DNA from: Chlorokybus atmophyticus
Lineage: Eukaryota > Streptophyta > Chlorokybophyceae > Chlorokybales > Chlorokybaceae
Length of the DNA: 64,000 nt
NCBI GenBank assembly: GCA_009103225.1
Contig: RHPI01002402.1
Location: 10,094 to 74,093, forward strand
Direction of reading: 5' to 3'
A program made the translations under genes and the position numbers. Shown piece after piece: positions 45,603-57,015 of this stretch. Position 1 is the first letter of the stretch. Each line of letters opens with the position of its first letter. The notes beneath the pieces were generated by a model. It searched no databases. It saw only the letters and a list, made by a program, of their open reading frames with translations, and was not told the DNA's origin.

Positions 45603-48600
45603 CTACACTACGAGCGTAACCGGTGTGTCCGTATCAGTTCCTGGCAACACCTGCACATTTCGACAGTAAGCAATGTCATATCAAGTACTCTTCCATACAA
45701 GCCGGAAGTTACAGAGCGAGAAAGTCATAACACACATCTTAGCGGCATGCAACTTGCCTTGCCAATGACAGCAGCTTGGGTGTAGCCGGCCTGCCTAAGC
45801 GCACTCAGACAGCTGTCAGCCTCCTCTGCTGGGACAGATGCTAGCAGCGGGCCCGCAGTCTGAGGATCAAACAAGAGCGGATACGCAGCTGCCGACGAAG
45901 CCTGCGCAACAAGCAAATCCACCAATACAATATAAGCAGCAACATCTCTGTGAGAAGGGCACGATGCAAGAAGTGGCTTCTGAATAATCACCTCCCCAAT
46001 ATTTGAGATGGCTCTGCTCAAGCGTATGTTATCAGGATGCAATGAGCTGAAGATGCCAAGATGCGTGCACTCCACTGCGCCGGTTAAAATAGGCAGCGCC
46101 GACACGTTGAAACTAACGTCCACTTGCGACGCCTTTATCATCTCAACAAGGTGTCCTGCAAAAAACCAGACAAGTCAAGCACAGACGGTGCATCACAACA
46201 CTATGACGAGGCAATAGTTCATACCTAACAGTCCAAAGCCAGTCACGTCTGTGCACGCACTCGCGCCATGCTTCATGAACACACTGCCGGCGTCCTGCTG
46301 CGACTGCAGCATGCTGGCCACCGCCTCAGATATCCAGCTGCCTCTGGCTTTGCTTTGCATGTCCGCAGCAAACAACGTACCAGTGCCTATGGGTTTGGTG
46401 ATTATCAAGACATCACCCACCTGCATACCGCCCTGCATGAACGCTTGTTGTGAAGCAACAGTTTACGCGAAACACATTACACATAAACACAACATAACAA
46501 ACTAGCATCTACATGTGTCGTCATCACCTTGCGCATGAGCTGAGTTGGGTCTATGACGCCTGTCACAGAGAAACCCAGGGACAGCTCTATGCCCTCTGCA
46601 CTGTGCCCGCCAACAAGTGCACAACCCGCACTCTTTAGCACTTGCAAAGCTCCTGCCAACAGTTGGTAAAGCTCCTCTTCAACCTGCACAAGATAGCGTA
46701 AACACGAACAGTACAACCACTCAACCGCACATGCGTCACTCTACCTTGCTGTCAAGGCCGTGCGGAACTGTAGCGATGGCCAAAGCTGTTAGGGGCTGCG
46801 CGCCCATAGCGTAACAATCACCAAGCGCGTGGTTGGCGGCAATGCTGCCGAAAGTGTACGTGTCCTCTATGAATGAGCGAAAGAAGTCCACTGTGTGCAC
46901 AGTCACCATGCCATCAGGTATCTTCACAACAGCCGCATCATCCGGCGAGTCCAACCCAACCAACACCTCTGGCCTGCACAACATCAACAAGCCTGATGCA
47001 ACGAGTTTCCAAAGATCACAACATTACCAAGTGTGTACCTTGTTGGAACATCAAGCCGTGCCAACACCCGCGAAAGAACGGATGAGCCGATCTTTGAGCC
47101 GCATCCCCCGCATCGCATAGGCGCAGTGGTGATGGCGCTCAGAGCGTGCGCGCCAGACGCTACGGCCACAGCTGGCAGTTGCGGCTGCTGATTTTGCATG
47201 GCGGGAAGGTTGGTGTACTTGGCCATCCATGCGCGATCAATGTAGTCCTATAGAAATGCACATGAGCAATGAGAGTTGAGTACACCAGATACTAATAAAA
47301 AGGTTGTGTGCGAACCTTCACTGTCCAAAGCCATCCACCCTCAAAGCACCAACCGCTCCGGTGCGCAAGAGCGTACTGGTCACCTGTTCTGCCAAAAACA
47401 GGAGCGCACTCAGCAGTAGGTGAAAACAGCTGTGAGAACAAACAGACTATGCCTGTCCACGCACCCAATTAGGGACAAGTAGTTGGTCTGCGGCACATAT
47501 GGCAGCAATGGCTGGTTAAGCAAGGCGCGCCGCAGATTCTCGGCCAACGGCGGACCCTGCATGCATGTCAGCGCGTGCGCGCGCGTGTGTGTGAGAGAGA
47601 GCATATGTGCGTACACATCTTAACACAAACCATATTCTTTTGGGTATGTGCGTCAATTATTCGCTACTGTGCCAGGACATGACTTGGGCCGACGACATCA
47701 ACTTACAGCTCTCACGGCAAACACGCCTGCTTTTGGCCTTGGGTGTATCAACGAGGCCGAGACGTCACCCGCTGCAAACACGCCCAGTTGCTTCACTGCT
47801 TGCAAGCACTCGTCCACATATACAAAACCATCCGGGTCTGATGCCAACCCCGATGATCCCAACCACTCTTGCGCAGAGGCCTGCGCATACGTACAGCTGA
47901 GCCCTCCAGCAACGCAGCGCTGCATGTGTGCAACGCGTGTTTAAACACCTGTGTACACCAGATGCATTCATCGAACGGGAAACTGGTCCCATCTGCGCTG
48001 TACAGGACGCCTTCAGCTACTCGGGCAATCTGTGTATTTGAGTGGACTGCAACACCTGCGACATAGAGTAACATAAGTGAGGGGACCTGCAATTGCAAAT
48101 TAACAGTCTGCATGTTCTTTTACAAACACACCTCGCTGTTTAAGTATGCGCGCCATTTTGGAACGAGCGGTCTCATTGTATCTTGAGAGAAGCTTGCTTC
48201 GCGTGAAAAGAGAAAAGGATATCAGATCGGGCGGTTTGCCGACCGCCTGCAAGCATGGTAAGCTTAAACCTCTCTTCAAAAGCATGACAGAGAGGCATGC
48301 AGAACATTCAAAGATGCGTATATGGGTACCTGCAGCTCTTTGCGCAATCTATGGTCCATTGATAGAGTAAGCTCAACACCGGCTGGTCCACCTCCAACCA
48401 TTGCGATGCACATTGGCTGCAAGAGTACACTGCCAAATTGAGTCACAATATAGCAGCCAATATGCAATGACAGTTAAAGGCACACCTTTGTGGCAGCTAC
48501 AACTCGAGCAATAAGCGGGTGCCAGCGTGCACCAAAAGAATAGATCGGCTTTACTGGTGTCGTGTGCTCAGAGGCGTTCTCAACACCTTTGGACTGTGCG

Positions 48601-49634
48601 CCATAACAATGAGATAAGACAACTACTTGCAGGATGAGAGCAGCAAGTCTACAACCACAGACTCACCGATGGTGTACTGCCAATGTCCAATGACAGAACA
48701 TCGTATAAAATAGGAGGCCGTCCTTCAAGCTGCACTTGCTTGCCCTAGCTTAAATGCAGGTCCATAGTGTTGATGTTCATGACAATCATGATGATGATGA
48801 TGGTGATGATGAAACGGCAAGCTACATTCAGCTTCACATCACACCAACCTGCAGGTTCAGGCCATTAGCCCTTGCATGCATTAGGCGTGCGCCAGCAAAG
48901 CGTGCCAGTCGCTGGAGGTCGATGTGGCACTCATCATAGCTGTAGTGCCCTGTATGTAAAGCCATACTTTAGCCAACCATTCCAGGCAAGCATGCGCGTC
49001 GAGATGATGGTAGAACCACTAACCTGCCACCCATCCTGGTAGCATGCCGCTGTATGGCGTCATGACATCGCTTGTGACCAGTGTGACCCTTACGCCAGGC
49101 ATGGGTTTCATCCTAAAGTTCTTGAGTACGTGCACATGGCTGCGAGACAGCGGTGATGGTTAATTACTGTGTTAAGCAAACGGAGAGAGGCGGTGCTAAC
49201 GCACATACACAACCCCTGAGTTTGCGATTAATACAGAGACAGGCAATTAACGGTGAGCAGCAATCAGCCCTCAACCGCGTACAACGCAAGACAGTGAAAG
49301 TTACACGTTAAACTCGTTCAGTCACGTATAGAGTAACAAGAATGTTGTACACATGTCTACATGCACTGGTGTTGATGTTTGCAATCTTGTCTTGACAACA
49401 GCGGGATGGTCGTGCAACAAGTAAGGTACCACAAGCTGCAAGGTTCGTGACTCATGTCGCACACAACCACAGTCGTAGGTGCACAATTACAACTAGTATG
49501 CTACCACAAGCTGCCAGGTTTAACACGAAATGGTGGTACATGCTGAATGCAAGGACAGCAACTACAACCAACCTGTGGCCGCCACCTACGAGCACCAGAT
49601 CCTTCACTACAGGGGTGCGAGTAGAGTTTTCCAT
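45603..49634 (-). CDS. selD: Fusion of pyridine nucleotide-disulfide oxidoreductase and selenide, water dikinase (NDH-SelD)
   Basis: The C-terminal half makes selenophosphate from selenide and ATP for selenocysteine synthesis. The N-terminal half is an FAD/NAD(P)H oxidoreductase. Reading order: [20 protein letters not shown] (FAD loop), [65 protein letters not shown]-type second loop (seen as [19 protein letters not shown]), [10 protein letters not shown], and NYLSLIG. A linker leads to [19 protein letters not shown], the active-site Cys region in the CGGCG form typical of fused SelD. Then follow [103 protein letters not shown], and TLVV to TAG 45603-45605. The predicted last intron has a GC donor (45651-45757). 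The ATG at 49634 is the only good start; an upstream exon with a transit peptide is possible. No in-frame TGA replaces the active-site Cys. Confidence 0.9.
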
Positions 49635-50766
49635 CAAAGCAGCAGCTGCTTGCCTACTTCCTCGCAACAGCAGCACGCCTGATTGTCGTTGCGCAGTAGG
49701 AGGAGCCGCAGGCAAATGCAGCAGCAGCAATTGCTATATGCTTTTAGGCTGCATGCTTCCCCGATAGCCCACGACAGCAACCATCACAGCAGCAGCAGCC
49801 TACAGCTACCGCCGCCGACGCCACCGCCGCCGAGCCTGCCCCTCATGTCCGTAGCAACAATCAGTTCGCCTTGGAGTCCAAGCAGCGCTTGCGAGTAAGG
49901 CGACGAGGCTGCGGAGGCCAAGGTGGATGTGTAGGAGGTAAAGGGGGAGGTGGCGGCTGGAGCGGTGTTGGCCACGCAGAGTAGGGAGGACGTTGTACTA
50001 CTTGTGTTTTAGCAAGCAAGCAAACAGGTAGCCAGGGTGGTGGAGTGCTTTAACGCTTGTACGCCGTTGCCTTGCGCATGAGCGGCAGCAATCTTCTGTT
50101 CAACAAGCTGTTGGAGTCAGGGTTTGTACTCGTTTCTAAACGTTTCGCTGCCTGTTCAAGCCAGGCTGCTTGAACGCGCGTGTTTTCCCCGTGCTGGACA
50201 GTTCACAGGTGGGTGACGATTGATAAAATGAGTTGTTGCCGACGGCATGCATGTGTGAAAAAAACGGTCGCACTAATTACTTCAGAGTCACTTCACTGCA
50301 GACAAGTGTCGAGTATATACCAAAGACTAAAAGAACAGAAGCTCATAGTCTTGTCAATGAAGGAGAATCGAGGCTGTCTATCTTAAGCTGGTACAACGCT
50401 TGCCCGTCGATAGAGTAGTTACATTAACCATGGTGCAAGCAGGATAGGCGTGCATGTGCTTGTTTCTGCACAGCAATCACGTGTCTCGCCAAGTCCCTCG
50501 CTGTACTGCGTGCTATTTGGCATTACGACCACAGCATCTGAATTCGTTAGCATCTAATGCTTATTATTGAACGCCGCTGGCAACTGCAGCCACATACAGA
50601 GCAATTGTGCAGCTGCACTACGGCAGTTGCATGCACTATTACACGAAGAGCAGCTGGTACTGTGATAGGGCTTGCACTTTTGCAGCTGCATGAGTTTTCA
50701 ACAATCCCGGCAGGCCGTTGGCTCCTGCGCCAATTAATTGGCCGCCCTGTTAGCAGGCGTGTCAAG
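49635..50766. other. Divergent intergenic region
   Basis: CAG and CCG-rich low complexity at 49690-49850 and otherwise plain sequence. The open frame that leads into the FIST gene begins at ATG 50557, so the real start of that gene may lie in this region. No RNA gene seen. Confidence 0.5.
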
Positions 50767-53090
50767 ATGCAAGCAGTCAGTGCTTCAAGCACAGCTATAG
50801 TAAGCTCCCTGCCAGCCTTCACAACTGTGTCGAGGCAGCAGGCGCGTTCCATACAAGAACAGAGAAGAAGGCACAACAAACACGCACAGTTTGGCTCACG
50901 GGAGTTGTTGGCTAACTCGCTCGATGCCGGCGTACTGCAACAATGCGGCCGCAAGCCTATCAGCCGTGTCAAGACGGTTGCATGCGCCGACAACTCCGCT
51001 GCACAGCAAGCCGTGCGTGAAGACTCGTCCAGTGTGCTGAAGTGGGTGTCAGCGCTTTCTACTGCACCGGACTGGACCGCTGCTATGGACGAGCTTGCGA
51101 CAAGTGTCATCAGCCAGACAAGCACTAACTCGTACGATGTGGGCTTTCTGTTCGTCACCACCAGTTTCGCATTCTCTTTCCAGGAAGCGATTGACCATTT
51201 GGCACACAAGCTGAAGGCAAGTTTTGAGCAAAGCAAAACAGAGTTCGACTTATACAAAAAGTGGTCTGCTGTCCTGATTGTGACATGGTGCAGATTAAAC
51301 AGCTCATTGGTTGTGTTGGAGGTGGTGTGGTAGGCGCTCAACAAGAGCTTGAGATGGTTCCGGGTGCTTCGCTCTGCGTTGGCAACCTACCAGCTGACAG
51401 TCAGGTATATCAGCACGTGGCCTCATGCGAGTATGGGTCCCCTGTCCCGCTCGCGTTCAGTATGGCGTTATCTTGGCCAGGTGCATTCACGTGGTTTGTA
51501 GAGCCTCAGCACATGCAATCGTACTGCATGCTGAGATCTGATATGTAGTGTCACCCTCAGGCTGAGTCGTAGATAGGCAAGTTGGCATGTCACGAGCAAA
51601 GCAGGCACTGCACCCGTAGCCATGCTTGCCATTGGTTCTGCTTGGTTTGCTAAAATCAGTTGCTGCGACCTACCATACAATTGTTTACAAGTGTTTTAAA
51701 ACGTCACTGCCTGTTAGCACTTACTACTCCTAGCTCGCTCCCATGCCTGTTCATTGTTCATGCGTTGCAGCATGAGTCTCGTATGTATGCATGAAAGACT
51801 GCACAACACTTACTTATCAAACTATGCGCACATGCAGGTCAAACCTTTCTTTCTGACTGCCAGCAGCATGCCTGATCTGGACAGCAGGCAAAGCGCCTGG
51901 TACGATGCATTGGGGTTCACGCCACAGCCATCAGAGCCGCCGCCCGCTTTTGTACTGTTCGCTACACCGGACTCACCCGTGGCAGAGATTTTACAAGGGC
52001 TGGACTTCGCTTTTCCTGGCTCAACGAAGATTGGCGGCTTAACTGTCACGCCCACCCTCAACATCGACACACTGTTTGTGGATGGTGAACTGAAACGTAG
52101 GTACTTGAAGCTGTGCCAAGGCTGGCTTACTCACCCTATCTACATGCACTGAGCATTTTATACTCTGCTTGCTCAGGTGGTGGTGTTGCTGGCTTGATCA
52201 TCTCTGGCAACGTTGAAGTTGCAAGTATTGTTGCTCAAGGCTGCCGTCCGGTAGGACAGATTCATACAATCACCAAGGCCTCGAAAAACGTCATCTTGGA
52301 ACTGGACGGCAAGCCAGCTGTGCAAAGCATCATCGAGTTGTTGGAGAGAGCAGGTAGGTAGGCTGGGGTGTGTTGAGCAGTTGACTTGTCAGCATCTCCT
52401 CCGACCATACACCCAATATTACACTTGGCAGAGTCGACGGACAAACAGCTCATCCGCTCTGCCCTCTTCACCGGCATCGTGCGCGATGAGTTTACGACGG
52501 AGCCTGCTCCAGGGGACTACTTGATACGCCAACTGTTGGGACTTGTCCGTGACAATGGCGCACTTGTGGTTGGTAAGTGAAGTGATTGGTACATGTCTCA
52601 TGACTGTCAAATGTGCGATCAGTATAGTACAAGTTCAGTAGCTGCCTCATCGTATGTACGTATTGACAGTGCTTGTATGTTTTGTACTTTTTGTGCAGGG
52701 GACTACGTTCGCACTGGGCAGCGTCTTCGCTTCCATGTGCGCGATGCGCAGACGAGTCGCGAGGACATCAGCACGTTGTTGGCTCGCTTCCGCAGCGAGC
52801 GCGCTTTGTCGGCCAGCGTTGATGACACGGACTTGTCCAGTCAGCAGCAGCAGCCGATCGGCGCGTTGATGTTTGCATGCACAGGGCGAGGTGTCGGGTT
52901 GTACGGTGAGGCCGACTTCGACACGCGTACGTTCCACCAGCTCTATCCCAACGTTCCAATGGCGGGCGCTTTCGTCAACGGCGAGATTGGACCTGTTGGC
53001 AGCGGTGCATTCAAGCAGACGTTCCTCCATGGATTCACCAGCGTTGTGGCTTTGGTGTATCCAAGAGGCTGTAACAACGTTGAAGCGTAA
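50767..53090 (+). CDS. FIST-domain protein (FIST_N + FIST_C), probably plastid-targeted
   Basis: FIST domains are predicted ligand-sensing modules found in bacteria and in some eukaryotic F-box proteins. Six exons: 50767-51216, 51294-51404, 51838-52096, 52177-52353, 52432-52572 and 52699-53090. The N-terminal 90 residues (MQAVSASSTAIVSSLPAFTT…) are Ser/Arg/Gln-rich like a transit peptide. FIST_N: PDWTAAMDELATSV, SYDVGFLFVTTSFAFSFQEA, IKQLIGCVGGGVVGAQQELE, DTLFVDGELKRGGVAGLIIS. FIST_C: GYLIRQ-type region (GDYLIRQLLGLVRDNGALVV), GDYVRTGQRLRFHVRDAQTS, PIGALMFACTGRGVGLYGEA, YPNVPMAGAFVNGEIGPVGS, and FLHGFTSVVALVYP. No F-box is seen. Intron 1 has a GC donor (AAG|GCAAGT, 51217-51293). An in-frame ATG at 50557 would add 70 residues. 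The ligand and partner are unknown. Confidence 0.85.
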
Positions 53091-54531
53091 TGCAACATAT
53101 CAAAGCAAGTGCCGTCTTGCTGAGACACGCTTTCCAAGGCACGGAGGTTACGTGATGCACACAGCCTGCATGCCTTCGAAGCAGGTCCTGGTAGGTGTAA
53201 AGTTGGTGCCACGGTCGTGACTCACAGTTGGTTGGGGAGTGGCGACTTAATGTATAGGTAATGCTGCCACTGATATCGCACATACAACATGTATAGGTGG
53301 TCGGTTTGATGCAATGTACGGTAGCAATTGTGACACTCGTACATCCAGCTTGATGCATGTGCTTTGTGACGCCTGCTGAGGTTTGTACAGACTTCAGCTC
53401 CACAACAGCCTTGGACAGATTTTTGTGCCGCACGCAGTCAAGCCCCACTCGCTGCTGGTACATCCGCACGCTGGACTGAGCATAAGCTGTTGTACAGGAT
53501 GTATGCCCTCGCTGCGCAGCATCCGGTTTTCAAAGCCAACATTGTAAGCGCCTTATCACATCACGTGTACGCGATCAGAGCTGCAGCGGGGTGAGCGAGG
53601 GATGGTGTAGGCGGCGGAGGGGGTGGAGGAGAGGGAGGGTCGGGGAGTCAGCGTCCTGCTGCTGTTGGCATCGCTACTGCTGCGACTGACCCACTAACCA
53701 AGAAGCATCTGCAGGTGCCTAAGCTGGCCGTGCATACATGCATGCCTGCATGATTAACAGGGGGGCAGTAGTGGTAGTAGGGGTAGAGGTAGGCGGGTGG
53801 TAGATAGCAGGTGCGTGGTTGAACCCGGTGGTTGAGTTGGTGAGTTTGTTATGTTGATGTTGCTTTGCATGTGAACATGGCATGTTTGACATTGCACGCT
53901 CGAAATCCCTGTTCCTTCTTTTATACAGTCAAGTCAGGCAGTAGTTATCTGAACCGTCATGAGAGCTGTCCCTACCCTCGTTACTCGAGGAGCATGAGGA
54001 GCAGAGTTGCTGCTGCTCTTTGTTGCATTAGAAGCTGTGGGTGCGTTGAGAGAACTGCTCAATCAGCAGCGGTTGAAGCGGGATGCAAACAGAGATATTG
54101 CAGTCTTGCTGGTGGCTAAGGACGTAAAGCACTATTTTCAGGTCCTTGTCCCATGTGCGGGTGCATGGGTTCGCGCTGTGCGTAAGCGCGTGTTGGGGAG
54201 GGAGGCGGGGTAATCGATATTTAAATGTAAAGTCTACACTCCAATGTCATGCATGCCTAGTCTTTGCAGTCATCAACCACTAACACTGCGCACAGCACTG
54301 TTTAGTGGTGATGAAATGCGTGGGTGCGCGGGTGCATGGGCTTGTGCAGCCATTGGCTATTGCGACTCCCGCTTGCTCACCTCACGCGTCATACCGTTTT
54401 TGTGTACCGCACTCCAGACGAGACTCTCTTGCACGCATACCGATGCGAAGCCGCCGCCGCCGCCGCCGCAAAGAATGTGTTCAACGCAAGCAAAGCTATA
54501 GACTTATAAGTTGCCCCATTGGCCCTCATCC
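53091..54531. other. Gene-poor region, left part
   Basis: GGAGG-rich stretch at 53590-53660, GGTAG-rich stretch at 53765-53810, and a (CCG)n run at about 54451-54470. The short ORFs are compositional. No gene supported. Confidence 0.5.
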
Positions 54532-54603
54532 GGACGTATAGCTCAGTGGTAGAGCGGCTGACTGCAGATCAGCAGGTCCCCAGTTCAAACCTGGGTGCGT
54601 CCT
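54532..54603 (+). tRNA. tRNA-Cys (GCA)
   Basis: A complete 72-nt cloverleaf. Acceptor GGACGTA pairs with TGCGTCC, with one T-G pair. The D-arm carries TAGCTCAGTGG (A box). The anticodon arm GCTGA-CTGCAGA-TCAGC gives anticodon GCA. The T-arm CCCAG-TTCAAAC-CTGGG contains the B box. The discriminator is T, as usual for tRNA-Cys. No intron. The A and B boxes are internal promoters for RNA polymerase III; a clear T-run terminator is not seen directly downstream. Confidence 0.95.
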
Positions 54604-55350
54604 GCAATCCCAGGAAAAACGCGCTGGTCGGTCACACGACTCCTTCATAGGGCACTGCCTGCACCGCGGTTATTGCGGACCGACGACGCTGATGGCGGCT
54701 CGCGCCAGATTGCGTAATTTTAATGTAGCATCAGCCTCCAAACATTCACACGGTGTTCTGTAACAACCACATGTTACTGCCCTAGCTATTTGATAACTTC
54801 TATGCGCATGATTATAACAAGCATACTAACACGACTATCAGCATGTTCACACAGCAACTCGCGCATTGCGCACAACTCAACCCTAAGCGCTGCATTGTAT
54901 TACATCCTCTGTCTCGCGTGTGCTAGCACGCCCGCTTATATAGTGCTAGCTATACAAGTACATACTATAGATATAGTGTATCCCTGGCATGATTGCTGAC
55001 ATTGCTGACATCGCTGATGAATGTTACAATATGCCATGTGATATCGACTCTGTCAATATCACTTAACTAGTCATAAGCGATCTCGTTGATGTAATGTTAC
55101 GCGATCGTTACAGTTCTTAGCATCACAATGTGTTAATTGATGTCATATGCTGCGCGCGGCTCACGTCAGATTCGCTGTATCGGTATGTGATTGTAATGCA
55201 GCATCAGCCTTCAAATACTCACATGGTATTCTCAGCATCACAACTGGTAGTACATGTGTACTATGTTAAGTCACGCCTTCTTCTGCTCACACACACACAC
55301 ACACACAAACACATGTGTCGTGCACGTTGCATACATCACGTGCAAATTCT

Positions 55351-55352
<2 letters not shown>

Positions 55353-55416
<64 letters not shown>
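55353..55416. repeat. (AC)32 microsatellite
   Basis: 32 uninterrupted AC dinucleotides. A shorter CA run lies at 55290-55307. Confidence 0.98.
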
Positions 55417-55421
<5 letters not shown>

Positions 55422-56895
55422 GGGCAAGCATATATGTGCATACACCGAGGTGTATATAAAGGGTATGGTACTATGGCAACATGCATGGTGTGCGGGCAAT
55501 GTGAGTAACATGCATGACAAATAACCTTCACCACTCACATAGCAGTCACAACCGAGCTAGTGCTATCTACGCTATGCTATGCTTGTACTAGCCCGCCCGG
55601 TTATACATACAGCAAGCATGCAGAAAACAGTACCTGCCCACAAGGGCTGCGGTTAGCAGTTGCTGGCTAGGACGGCAACGGCAGCAACAACAGCGACGCG
55701 GACTCCAACGCCCTCCTCCCTTCCGCCTCCCGCCAGCGCCACCTTCCCAGCCCTTGCTCAGCAATGGCAGCCGCTGTCGCCACTGCCGTACTTTAGAGTT
55801 TCGTCAGTTGCATCGTAGCATGCACGATGCACAGTCACGCATGTCATGCATGTGCTGCAGCACTCCCTTGCTGCTGTCGTTGTGCTTACTTCAATCTAAA
55901 CACAAAGTGCAATATGGTTTTTCTTATCGCATGCACATTGTGCACGTTTTGTATACAACAACCCTTTCATCTACATAAAGTGCTTGCAAAAAGAGAGACA
56001 GTTGCATTTGGGATGGTTTCCCTTGCTTTATGCCCCAAATGGCCAGCTGTTGTAGCTGTGCCGGGAACGAGTGCAGTGCTTAAAGCTCTTTAGTGCAAAG
56101 ATTACACGGTGTAGTAGTTTGCCCCTATGCAGATGTGTCCCTGTGCACAATGTGCATACATCACGGTTGCATGATTGCATGATGCATAATTGAAGTGTTA
56201 GCTACTTCAGAAAGTACCACTATCTTCACCTATTCATTGACGCGTCATGCATTGAATGATGCACGTGTGCAAACATGTTCACAGTAGTTGTCATTATTTG
56301 AGACAGGGCATTGCTATGATGATGTCGGAAATGATTCCAATACCGTCGAGCTGACGGTAAATTGGTATAGGTATATTGGTATAGGTATACACCAATGTTC
56401 ATTGCGAGCATTGAAAATTACTCATCCCTAAAACGCGCGATGCAATGGAACACGCCTACCATCAATGAACATCATGAGGTAGCGCGTTAACGGCGATTGC
56501 CGAGGGTTTTTAATTCTTGTGCCATCTAACAATCTCATATAGGGCGAACAAGTTGTGGCAACGTAATGTTTGTATTGAAATGACTCTACCACTATCTTGC
56601 GGAATCTGCCTGAGGACATTCAAAGCAGTGCATCCCATGTGCCACGCATGTCATGATGATCTGTTTCGTACTACAAGCAACCTTGCCGCATCTCATTTAA
56701 GCAAGACATACGGCAAAGTTCCACTTAACAGCAAACATGCATACACTCACAACTAAGCTATGCCTATGGCAAGTTCATCTGCAGCAACACCATTTCTAAC
56801 AATGCAACCCTTCAGTGAAATTGTTAGTCACTAAAATTAATTAGATGGTTGAGTAGCACATGATCTTCCTCACAAGGTTGTGGAATGCAGTCCCG

Positions 56896-56946
56896 CAACT
56901 TGCCAACTAACAGCAGCAACCGAAGCTGCTGTTAGTTGGCAAGTTG
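56896..56946. ncRNA. Perfect 22-bp hairpin; candidate small-RNA precursor or terminator-like structure
   Basis: 56896-56917 (CAACTTGCCAACTAACAGCA plus GC) is the exact reverse complement of 56925-56946, with the 7-nt loop AACCGAA. It lies 70 bp downstream of the stop codon of the minus-strand SDR gene. A plant-type microRNA precursor, a short MITE or a folded 3' element are all possible; transcription is not shown. Confidence 0.35.
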
Positions 56947-57015
56947 AAATACACAGATTCAAATGCTGCAAGAAGAAGTCATGATGCAGCTGCTGACTGC
57001 AGTGCGCTGCCATAT

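Larger units (their letters stand above)
54604..57015. other. Gene-poor region, right part
   Basis: Contains AT-rich sequence at 54780-55140, two CA microsatellites, and a hairpin at 56896-56946. No coding exon is recognised; ORFs of the type (TH)n or (CV)n are translations of the microsatellite. Confidence 0.5.

Noticed and set aside
50547-51344. 265-codon minus-strand ORF opposite the FIST gene
   Set aside because: Antisense shadow; the + strand carries the recognisable domain and splice sites.
55130-55538. ORFs of repeating Thr-His or Cys-Val
   Set aside because: Translations of the (AC)n microsatellite.
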